Origin: Tachypleus tridentatus
Taxonomy: Eukaryota; Arthropoda; Merostomata; Xiphosura; Limulidae
Length of the DNA stretch: 64,000 nt
Assembly: GCF_004210375.1 (NCBI RefSeq)
Contig: NC_134834.1
Span: 14,741,857 to 14,805,856 of the forward strand
Reading direction: 5' to 3'
A model generated the notes under the pieces. It made no database searches. It saw nothing but the letters and a program-made list of their open reading frames with translations, and had not been told where the DNA came from. Both the position numbers and the translations under genes were made by a program. Below, in pieces: positions 22,461 to 31,900 of the stretch; positions within the stretch are counted from its first letter, which is position 1; each line of letters begins with the position of its first letter.

Positions 22461-24243
22461 CTTGAGAAAGAACAAGTCAGTACATATTTCATATTACGTT
22501 AATATAGTAAAGATACTGTTGAAAACGTGCCAATATAGTCCATATAAATTAATAAATGAGTCTCAAAAATCATCGAAGTCATGCGGCGTATTATATTTAC
22601 TTACTTTGAATGCTCAGAGGTTTTAGAAAGTACAAGGCACATTAGAACAATAATTAAACTATATCGCATGCTTTAAATATACCAGTATTGCCAGTAGTGA
22701 ATTCAGTAAGCTTTATTGAGTTTTCGATATCAACTCTTACTATGATGATAAAAATTTACAAGGCTCGAACCCAGGCCACCCGCCAGTGTCTTAATGAGCT
22801 AATCCGTGAAGGCTTAAGTACCTGTAACATAAAATCTCGGTACAGATATTTTAAAATGTGAAATATTTTCTCACACTTATCTAATTCGCCTGCTTTCGTC
22901 CACGGTTCAGCTTTAGGCGTTTCTGTCCATGGACTAAATGTTAATCAGTCTTTTTGTTTGTTTCTTTTCTGTTTAGAATTTTCGCGGAGAGTTACACAAG
23001 CGCATTGTTCATCTATCTGTTCCTAGATTTAAACTCGTAGACCAGAGATAAGCTAGCTAACCAACAGCAACAATCGCTGGGCAACTGCTGTCAGACCGAA
23101 TAGCAGGATTTGACTGTCACTCTTATATCGCATCCATATCAAAAGTGCGCAACAAGTTTTTATGACGACGAGACACAAACCACAAGCTCTTGAGTTCACA
23201 GACAGGGCACACAAACTACTATAATTCGAGCCCGGTTTCCTGTCGCTCAGTGAATTAAGAATGTTTGGAACACTGAATTTCATGTTCGCTCTGTTCCAGT
23301 TAATACAATCATAATAATACTGTGAACATTCTGCAACATGAAAACGGAACCTACATCTTAAAATACACACACATATCACGTTATTGACCTTTACCAAAAT
23401 CTATGATCTATGGGTTACAAAACTGGCCAGAAATATAACTGAGGAGGTCTATTGTTTATATAGATGATTTTCACGTATCAGGTACTAATATCTTTCCGGT
23501 TCTGATCTATAAAGCACATAAGTGATTGAAACAAATGCGTTTTTTTTTTTTTTTTTACAACTAAGTCGAATATTTAGCCGTTTTGTTTGGGAAGAAGGGG
23601 GAATTATCACCGTCTTTTCCTTGACAAATGATGACTTGTTTTGTAAATAGTTATTTAAGTAATTTTAACAGTTCATTTGATATTCAGGAGTTACTCTCTG
23701 TTGTTGCCGAAATAACTTACTGTCAAACGTCGATGGAAGCCACAGTAAATAACAAAAATATAAAACTACTAAAACCTATATATGTACATCCGTTTATTTA
23801 TATATCTAGCCATGATCTGTTTAACCATTCGTTTACCTATATTGTCAGTTTCTTATCTTCACATCATTTTTCTTGTTAACTGCCCCCTAACGGCTGACCA
23901 AGTTACAAATTATGAATTTAGGTTGCGTTTCTTAAACATATTATCTCTTACTCCATGCAGCTTGTCTTCCGAAGCTCTTCGAAAGGTGATAAACATCATA
24001 TCAAGTAATACGATTGGAGGATTTTCTGGGTTATACGTCATCAGTAGCTTCATGAAAACCCTAATACGTACTAACTCTTACTAGAGGTGAGCTTGAAGAT
24101 AGCTAGAGTTACCCTGGTTAACTAGCATTATAACTCACTTTTAACTGTAATCTGTATTCGATTATTTCATTTCTGTCCCGAGCTGCAGGCTCAATGCGGT
24201 CACCGAGAAACGGTTTAAAGAACAGCGGTTTGTAGCCACTTAC
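22461..24243 (-). other. Phox2 intron 1 (1783 bp)
   Basis: It is bounded by GTAAGT and CTCAAG. It contains an old tRNA-like SINE remnant at about 22965-23205 and an 18-base T run near 23540-23557. Short open frames at 23628-24084 have no recognisable domain and look like chance frames. Confidence 0.8.
22965..23205 (-). mobile_element. Old tRNA-like SINE, fourth family, in Phox2 intron 1
   Basis: TTAGAATTTTCGCGGAGAG end, CTAACCAACAGCAACAATCG centre and GACGAGACACAAACCACAAG near the head. It is diverged and its ends are approximate. Confidence 0.5.
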
Positions 24244-24502
24244 TTTGAAATCCTACGTTGGCGGGGAAGACGGTCTGAGCTACCGCTGTTGGCGGCATAT
24301 GGACGGTCTCCGTGCGGGGACGGTTGACCATGCCACAAGAAGACGTGTTCATTCCAGGCGCGTGAAATGGAGAAGCATAGCGGTAGGAGATTTGGCTGCA
24401 CGAGGTGAGGTCAGTGTAAGAATACTGCCGCTGACACGACGATAGGCCCGGATCCGAACAGCCGGAATCAAAGCTGTACTGGTTGAGATATGGGTACTCC
24501 AT
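24244..24502 (-). CDS. Phox2: Phox2 coding exon 1 (N-terminal region)
   Basis: This exon encodes residues 1-86 plus the first base of codon 87. I chose the ATG at 24502-24500 because the peptide from there starts MEYPYLNQYSFDSG, matching the Phox2 N-terminus (vertebrate PHOX2B has MEYSYLN near its start). It later has YTDLTSCSQ, like the Phox2 DFSSCSQ segment. The region is rich in Ser, Tyr and Pro, as expected for the poorly structured N-terminal regulatory region of this family. The exon ends TTTCAAA|GTAAGT, a strong donor, in phase 1. The frame stays open for 25 codons upstream of the chosen ATG. A pyrimidine-rich TTTTCCAG just upstream (about 24518-24525) could be an acceptor for an upstream exon, so the 5' end is less certain than the 3' end. 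Confidence 0.88.
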
Positions 24503-24560
24503 GAGGTTACAATAAGAAGTCTGGAAAACAAATGGTGTATCTTTTACTTTCACGGCCAGC

Positions 24561-24566
24561 TTTATA
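24561..24566 (-). promoter_or_regulatory. TATA-like box upstream of Phox2
   Basis: TATAAA within CTATAAAG lies about 60 bp upstream of the chosen ATG on the minus strand. Initiation about 30 bp downstream would fall near 24533-24536, at a CCATTTG initiator-like sequence, giving a 5' UTR of about 30 nt. The position is plausible, but a six-base match occurs often by chance in AT-rich DNA. Confidence 0.4.
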
Positions 24567-24567
24567 G

Positions 24568-25139
24568 TCCAGATCAATTCGTCACCATGGCTTCGCCAGG
24601 AGTTACAGTCTCTCTTTCCTTTTACCTCAGGCTCATTCCGTATCCGCTAGGGGGAGGGACTTGCGGTAGTATCTGCTTCTATTCAAATTCTCGTGCTATG
24701 ACTCCGTCAGTGTTGCTCGAGGAGCATCGGTCTCACGCTTCCAAGCGACCCGTAATTGAATTATAATTCTCCGAGGGACGAGGTCTGTGACAGTTACTAC
24801 CGCTCCTGGTAACAACAGAATACTGCTGTTCCTCACTTCCATGTTTGGCCGTCGATTACCATATTACCAGTACAAGTCTACGGTGTTCGTCTGACGCGAC
24901 CGAGAAGGATGCTTCGGTGGTGCTGTGTTCGGTGCAAGCCGGAGTTAACACGGGTTGGTGATCAGGAGCTGCCCAGGGAGTTACGTTCCCAGGCTGAAAG
25001 TACGACAGCAGGAACTGAGTGTGACCTCGCGTCTGCTAAGCAGTATACGTTGAAGGTCAGTCACGCGAGGAATGGTCATCTTGGACACTAAATCAGAAAC
25101 TGGGAAACAAACTGAACTACTGCAAGGATCCCTCCGTCC
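24568..25139 (-). promoter_or_regulatory. Phox2 upstream region, promoter-like
   Basis: This stretch is richer in G+C than the rest of the flank, is free of recognisable repeats, and contains the P3 site at 24753-24763. An open frame at 24909-25091 (plus strand) is taken as chance. The extent of the promoter is an inference. Confidence 0.4.
24753..24763. promoter_or_regulatory. P3 paired-class homeodomain site upstream of Phox2
   Basis: TAATTGAATTA matches the P3 dimer consensus TAATYNRATTA, the preferred target of Q50 paired-like homeodomains. It lies about 250 bp upstream of the Phox2 start codon in promoter-like sequence. Vertebrate Phox2 genes are known to autoregulate through homeodomain sites, so this is a candidate autoregulatory element. 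Binding is inferred only from the match. Confidence 0.45.
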
Positions 25140-25258
25140 TCCAGTGGCACGGCGGCATGTCCGTGGACCGCACCGTTAGAAATCCGGTTTCGATACCCGT
25201 TGTGGGCAAAGCCCAGATAGTTCATTGTGTCGCTCTTTACTTAATGGCAAATAAACAA
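25140..25258 (+). mobile_element. tRNA-like SINE, third family
   Basis: CTCCAGTGGCACGGCGGCA head, CCGGTTTCGATACCCG as a clear B box, GGGCAAAGCCCAGATAG and a GGCAAATAAACAA end. It is the best-preserved copy of this family here. Confidence 0.6.
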
Positions 25259-25642
25259 TGCTGTAAGGGTTAACAAAGAAACAATAATCCAGTGAAAGCA
25301 GGAAAAATGTTGCATTTTTTTCTTTCACGTTCTCTGTCTGTGAGAAAAACCAAAGATAAGAAGTAAGTCTCATAATTTATTTATCGAAATATTTTAATTT
25401 CTGTTTCTCATAATCAATTGAGTGTATGTGTACTTATCAATTATAATTACTACCACTCAGTTATTTTTCATAAACGTTACCTTCCATTTCATTACAATCT
25501 GTACACTTGTACTAAATGACAAAAAAATCGATTTTTTGCTATCGAGAAAGTTGAATATTTCTAAATAATTAGAAAGAAAATCTATCTGAATCTTACGCAA
25601 AAAAAAAATAATTACATACCACATATTGATTAAAATTTACCT

Positions 25643-25909
25643 GGGCCCCGGCATGGCCTGGTGATTAAGGCACTCGACTCGTAATCCGCGAGTTCGAGTC
25701 CCTGTCACACCAAACATGCTCGTTCTTTGAGCAGTGGGGGCGTTATAATATTACGGTCAATTCCACTATTCGTTGGTAAAAGAGTAGCCCAAGGGTTGGC
25801 GGTGAGTAGTGATGACTAGCTGCCTTTCCTCTAGTCTTACACTGCTAAATTAGGTACGGCTAGCGCAGATAGCTCTCGTGTAACTTTGCGCGAAATTAAA
25901 AAAATAACA
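25643..25909 (+). mobile_element. tRNA-derived SINE, main family, near full length
   Basis: It runs from GGGCCCCGGCATGGCCTGG to GCGCGAAATTAAAAAAATAA. A few bases are missing just before the B box. The AAATTTA words on both sides may be remains of a duplication. Confidence 0.9.
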
Positions 25910-26065
25910 ACAAATTTAGTTATTTGACTCGGTTTCAGAACGTTTATTTAAAACGAAGAAAGGTCTACACATAAACGCGACTCACTCTTAAGTTGTTATC
26001 ATTACAGTTTCGCTACTTTGCTGTCCAAAATTATAACCAAAGAGAAAACTCCCCGATTTTTGTTC

Positions 26066-26160
26066 ACGCCTCTAGTGGCTCAGCGGAAAGTCTAAAGATT
26101 CGTAATACTTAGTCCATCTCTGTGTCTCTGATGTCCAAAATAAGCACTCGGCTAATCTCC
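26066..26160 (+). mobile_element. tRNA-like SINE fragment, third family
   Basis: CGCCTCTAGTGGCTCAGCGG head with GGAAAGTCTAAAGATTCGTA. The remainder is decayed, so the right end is approximate. Confidence 0.4.
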
Positions 26161-26237
26161 GACGTCTTTGTTGCACCTGCTATAGATGTCGCTCTAAACT
26201 ATGTATTAAATGTAACTTCTACGGTATTTACAATAGT

Positions 26238-26506
26238 TTGTTTGTCTGTTTGTTTGTTTTGAATTTCGCACAAAGCTACTCGAGGGCTATCTGTGCTAGT
26301 CGTCCTTAATTTAGCAGTGTAAGACTAGAGGGAAGGCAGCTAGTCATCACCACCCACCGCCAACTCTTGGGCTACTCTTTTACCAACGTATAGTGGGATT
26401 GACCGTCATATTATAACACCTTCATGACTGAAAGGGCGAGCATGTTTGGTGCGACCGGGATGCGAACCCGCGACCCTCAGATTACGAGTCGCACGCCTTA
26501 ACACGC
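26238..26506 (-). mobile_element. tRNA-derived SINE, main family, 5'-shortened, with target-site duplication
   Basis: Flanked by a perfect 12-bp duplication ATTTACAATAGT at 26226-26237 and 26507-26518. Like the copy at 11877 it stops at TCGCACGCCTTAACACG, without the A-box end of the head. The perfect duplication suggests a fairly recent insertion. Confidence 0.94.
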
Positions 26507-26873
26507 ATTTACAATAGTAACCGTGTTGTATTCGACATTGGTGAGAAAACGCAATTGGACCATCATTTTCAAACAATAAAGTACAGCTTTTAGTGCTAAC
26601 ACATTATGCTGTTAATACACGCCAAATCAAATGTTACTTTTTAAATAATGTGTTGTGCGTATAAGCTTAACTTAATTTAAAACGTAATGACACTAAACTC
26701 TCGGTACCTTTAATATTACACGTGTGTCACTAGAATGGAATTTTACAAGCGGACTAATAGTGTGTTTGTTTTAAAATTACAGTTGGATTTTAATATGGTT
26801 TGCTTCTGTTTTTGTAATAGCTTCGAAATAATGTGTCAGGCTCCATGATACAGGGATCCGAAACGTTTTTTGA

Positions 26874-27144
26874 TTGTTTTGAATTTCGCGCAAACCTACA
26901 CGAGGGCTATCTGCGCTAGCCGTCTCTAATTTTGTAGTGTAAGACTAGAGGGAAAGCAACTAGTCATCACTACCAACCGCCGACTCTTGGACTACTCTTT
27001 TACCAACGAATAGTGGGATTGACTGTCACATTACAATGCCTTTCGTGGCTGAAAGGGAGAAACATGTTTGGTGTGACGGGGAATCGAATCCACGACCCTC
27101 AGATTACGAGTCGAGTACCTTAACCATCTGGCCATGCCGGCCCC
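26874..27144 (-). mobile_element. tRNA-derived SINE, main family, full length
   Basis: Tail TTGTTTTGAATTTCGCGC to head CATCTGGCCATGCCGGCCCC. The flanks carry related GAAACGTTTTTTGA and CAAACTTTTGA words that may be a decayed duplication. Confidence 0.9.
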
Positions 27145-27207
27145 CAAACTTTTGACATTTTTACTGTGTGTACTGTAAAATTATAGAATAATCCAATGCC
27201 AAGTTAC

Positions 27208-27320
27208 ATATTATATTATATTATATTATATTATATTATATTATATTATATTATATTATATTATATTATATTATATTATATTATATTATATTATATTATA
27301 TTATATTATATTATATTATT
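27208..27320. repeat. (ATATT)n pentanucleotide microsatellite
   Basis: About 22 uninterrupted copies of ATATT over 113 bp, just beyond a SINE. Confidence 0.95.
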
Positions 27321-27473
27321 GCATTCTCACTTTTAAAAATAATTAAAAAAAACATTCGAGATTTGTTTCCTTCTGTAAACGTTTATTCATCTAAAGAATA
27401 GATGCAAAAACAATTGTATAATAAAATGTCCTGCTGCTCTAACCTTAAAAAATAGCATGTGATGTCCATAGAA

Positions 27474-27698
27474 GTTCACACAGGAATACTCTATAGGAAA
27501 CTCAGTTCACACAGGAATACTCTATAAGAAACTCAGTTTATATAGGAATACTCTATAGGAAACTCAGTTCATATAGGAATACTCTATAGAAAAGGCTGTC
27601 CACATAGGAAAAGTCCAGAGAAGACTCAGTTCACACAGGAATACTCTATAGGAAACTCAGTTCACACAGGAATACTCTATAGGAAACTCAGTTCACAG
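27474..27698. repeat. 31-bp minisatellite, about 7 copies
   Basis: The unit is GTTCACACAGGAATACTCTA plus TAGGAAACTCA. Copies 1, 6 and 7 are identical, while copies 4 and 5 are diverged. Confidence 0.93.
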
Positions 27699-27699
27699 T

Positions 27700-28957
27700 G
27701 CAATTTTATATTCTTGTTTCGACAACGTAGTAAACAACACGTTCTATCATAAATTCCAGTATTCAATTTTTTGCTTTGCTTATCTCGTGGTACAAACGTG
27801 CCTCAGAGGTGGAATTAGCGCTAGAATTAGGACCATAATCCATCCGGCGAACACAGCACAAAATAATTCACTACGCAGATTTGCGCTAAAACAACAACAC
27901 TGTTAATATGCAAATAACGAAGCTTGAATAAAATAATATTTATTATTTATTGGCGGAGGTTACACATTGGCAGCAACTGTGTTCTGGTACTGTCTGTTAA
28001 TTAAACTATTATTTATTTTATATTTAAGACATAAATCTCAAACTTAAGTATTGGACAGCTTACAAGAGTTGTTTTATCCTCTGCTACACGAGGACAGTCC
28101 AAGTTAGCCATTCTTAATTTTGAACCGATACAACAGACGGAACGCAGCTGGTCAACACTACCCATCATCTCTAATCGAATGATTGGATGACACCCACGGA
28201 CTCAAAATGCCGAACCAGGAATTTTCGGCAACGGCAAAACATTAACCTCACTTTATTTTACGCTAACCCTTGGATTATGTAAGTCATTGTATATAATGTT
28301 TGTTATGTCTTTGGATATTTTCCGAAATAACCTTTGTTTTAGTAAATAATGTCATATCATTTTTTTTCTTCGTAGTGGAACTTAAAATTTTTGAGACAGC
28401 CTGAAGTATTTATAATTATTAATTAAACTATTATGTTTATTTATTTAAATTGACGTTGAAGTTTTAAAAATGTTCAATTACAAGTGACATTTTGTCTCTC
28501 ATATCAGTTTAAGTCCAATCAAATTACTTGTAACATCACTTCAGCCAATGTATATATCCAGCTTCTTGTTAATGTAATGGACTTGTTTTAATTTCAATTT
28601 GCGTAAGTCAGAGAGTTATGTCTCTTTCCACTTACTCCAACAATGCAAGTACTTAAGCTGAAGAAGTTTAGCGACAAGGGACATTGGAGTTCCCTAGAAG
28701 TTTCATTTGGGCTCAGAAAATCAAATTGTCTCGAAGTCCACGCGTGTCATCGGTCCGTAGCGGTTTTATCCGGAGCTTGGCGTCCATTAGACAGAGTGTT
28801 TCACCGACATACCCCCCAGTTAAGAGCAACTTAAAACACTTCGTTTTCTGTCTCTGCCCGAGAAAGTGACAGCAGTAACTGATGTCCAAAGAAGACAATT
28901 AAACAGCCATTAAGGAAAGCAACGAGATCCTTTTTCCTTTTCTTCACTTTCCGCTTA
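27700..28957. other. Flank between minisatellite and satellite array
   Basis: Apart from a possible old SINE remnant (28075-28255) I see no gene or element. Short frames in both directions at 28643-28898 overlap each other and have no recognisable domain. Confidence 0.5.
28075..28255 (-). mobile_element. Possible old tRNA-like SINE remnant
   Basis: GCTACACGAGGACAGTCCAA, CAACACTACCCATCATCTC and CTAATCGAATGATTGGATGA resemble the 19225 remnant and the central SINE domain. The element is badly decayed. Confidence 0.35.
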
Positions 28958-31900
28958 TTCTATATTTATGTTGTAATGTTAGTGGTTTACTGTCTACTGA
29001 AAACACTTACCTTTTTCACCATAGTTTTTATAGTTCTATATTTATGTTGTAATGTTAGTGGTTTACTGTCTACTGAAAACACTTACCTTTTTCACCATAG
29101 TTTTATAGTTCTATATTTATGTTGTAATGTTAGTGGTTTACTGTCTACTGAAAACACTTACCTTTTTCACCATAGTTTTATAGTTCTATATTTATGTTGT
29201 AATGTTAGTGGTTTACTGTCTACTGAAAACACTTACCTTTTCACCATAGTTTTTATAGTTCTATATTTATGTTGTAATGTTAGTGGTTTACTGTCTACTG
29301 AAAACACTTACCTTTTTCACCATAGTTTTATAGTTCTATATTTATGTTGTAATGTTAGTGGTTTACTGTCTACTGAAAACACTTACCTTTTTCACCATAG
29401 TTTTATAGTTCTATATTTATGTTGTAATGTTAGTGGTTTACTGTCTACTGAAAACACTTACCTTTTCACCATAGTTTTTATAGTTCTATATTTATGTTGT
29501 AATGTTAGTGGTTTACTGTCTACTGAAAACACTTACCTTTTTTCACCATAGTTTTATAGTTCTATATTTATGTTGTAATGTTTTTAGTTCTATATTTATG
29601 TTGTAATGTTAGTGGTTTACTGTCTGTCTACTGAAAACACTCTACTGAAAACACTTACCTTTTCACCATAGTTTTATAGTTCTATATTTATGTTGTAATG
29701 TTAGTGGTTTACTGTCTACTGAAAACACTTACCTTTTCACCATAGTTTTATAGTTCTATATTTATGTTGTAATGTTAGTGGTTTACTGTCTACTGAAAAC
29801 ACTTACCTTTTTCACCATAGTTTTATAGTTCTATATTTATGTTGTAATGTTAGTGGTTTACTGTCTACTGAAAACACTTACCTTTTTCACCATAGTTTTT
29901 ATAGTTCTATATTTATGTTGTAATGTTAGTGGTTTACTGTCTACTGAAAACACTTACCTTTTTTTTACCATAGTTTTATAGTTCTATATTTATGTTGTAA
30001 TGTTAGTGGTTTACTGTCTACTGAAAACACTTACCTTTTTCACCATAGTTTTTATAGTTCTATATTTATGTTGTAATGTTAGTGGTTTACTGTCTACTGA
30101 AAACACTTACCTTTTTCACCATAGTTTTATAGTTCTATATTTATGTTGTAATGTTAGTGGTTTACTGTCTACTGAAAACACTTACCTTTTTTCACCATAG
30201 TTTTATAGTTCTATATTTATGTTGTAATGTTAGTGGTTTACTGTCTACTGAAAACACTTACCTTTTTCACCATAGTTTATATAGTTCTATATTTATGTTG
30301 TAATGTTAGTGGTTTACTGTCTACTGAAAACACTTACCTTTTTCACCATAGTTTTATAGTTCTATATTTATGTTGTAATGTTAGTGGTTTACTGTCTACT
30401 GAAAACACTTACCTTTTTTCACCATAGTTTTATAGTTCTATATTTATGTTGTAATGTTAGTGGTTTACTGTCTACTGAAAACACTTACCTTTTCACCATA
30501 GTTTTTATAGTTCTATATTTATGTTGTAATGTTAGTGGTTTACTGTCTACTGAAAACACTTACCTTTTCTGTCTACTGAAAACACTTAGTTTTTATAGTT
30601 CTATATTTATGTTGTAATGTTAGTGGTTTACTGTCTACTGAAAACACTTACCTTTTTCACCATAGTTTTTATAGTTCTATATTTATGTTGTAATGTTAGT
30701 GGTTTACTGTCTACTGAAAACACTTACCTTTTCACCATAGTTTTATATAGTTCTATATTTATGTTGTAATGTTAGTGGTTTACTGTCTACTGAAAACACT
30801 TACCTTTTTTCACCATAGTTTTATAGTTCTATATTTATGTTGTAATGTTAGTGGTTTACTGTCTACTGAAAACACTTACCTTTTTTCACCATAGTTTTAT
30901 ATAGTTCTATATTTATGTTGTAATGTTAGTGGTTTACTGTCTACTGAAAACACTTACCTTTTTCACCATAGTTTTATAGTTCTATATTTATGTTGTAATG
31001 TTAGTGGTTTACTGTCTACTGAAAACACTTACCTTTTTCACCATAGTTTTATAGTTCTATATTTATGTTGTAATGTTAGTTTTACTAGTTCTATATTTAT
31101 GTTGTAATGTTAGTGGTTTACTGTCTACTGAAAACACTTACCTTTTCACCATAGTTTTATAGTTCTATATTTATGTTGTAATGTTAGTGGTTTACTGTCT
31201 ACTGAAAACACTTACCTTTTTCACCCTATAGTTTTATAGTTCTATATTTATGTTGTAATGTTAGTGGTTTACTGTCTACTGAAAACACTTACCTTTTTCA
31301 CCATAGTTTTATAGTTCTATATTTATGTTGTAATGTTAGTGGTTTACTGTCTACTGAAAACACTTACCTTTTTCACCATAGTTTTATAGTTCTATATTTA
31401 TGTTGTAATGTTAGTGGTTTACTGTCTACTGAAAACACTTACCTTTTCACCATAGTTTTTATAGTTCTATATTTATGTTGTAATGTTAGTGGTTTACTGT
31501 CTACTGAAAACACTTACCTTTTTCACCATAGTTTTATAGTTCTATATTTATGTTGTAATGTTAGTGGTTTACTGTCTACTGAAAACACTTACCTTTTTTC
31601 ACCATAGTTTTATAGTTCTATATTTATGTTGTAATGTTAGTGGTTTACTGTCTACTGAAAACACTTACCTTTTCACCATAGTTTTATAGTTCTATATTTA
31701 TGTTGTAATGTTAGTGGTTTACTGTCTACTGAAAACACTTACCTTTTTCACCATAGTTTTTATAGTTCTATATTTATGTTGTAATGTTAGTGGTTTACTG
31801 TCTACTGAAAACACTTACCTTTTTCACCATAGTTTTTATAGTTCTATATTTATGTTGTAATGTTAGTGGTTTACTGTCTACTGAAAACACTTACCTTTTT

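Larger units (their letters stand above)
4155..24502 (-). other. Phox2: Phox2-type homeobox gene, coding span (four exons)
   Basis: The span covers the coding part of a minus-strand gene for a paired-like homeodomain transcription factor. In other animals Phox2 proteins are nuclear DNA-binding factors that specify autonomic, visceral and noradrenergic-type neurons. Exons are 24502-24244, 22460-22234, 7195-6976 and 4369-4155. Donors are GTAAGT, GTGAGT and GTAAGA. Acceptors are TTTCTCAAG, TATCACAG and TTACTTTAG. Junction phases are 1, 0 and 1, and every junction keeps the frame. The predicted protein is 306 residues, close to vertebrate PHOX2B (about 314). The family assignment rests on the homeodomain (AKFRKQER end, [11 protein letters not shown] helix region) and on an N-terminus resembling vertebrate Phox2 (MEYPYLN start, LTSCSQ motif). 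No transcript evidence is available, so additional 5' non-coding exons cannot be excluded. Confidence 0.9.

Noticed and set aside
24503..24577. Upstream extension of Phox2 exon 1 by 25 codons to an earlier ATG
   Set aside because: It would run through the TATA-like box, and the extra peptide does not resemble a Phox2 N-terminus, whereas the peptide from the ATG at 24502 does.
24909..25091. 60-codon plus-strand frame upstream of Phox2
   Set aside because: It lies in G+C-richer DNA where stops are rarer, and no domain or gene context is seen.
28643..28898. Overlapping frames on both strands just left of the array
   Set aside because: Three short frames cover the same bases in different readings, and none has a recognisable motif or splice signals.
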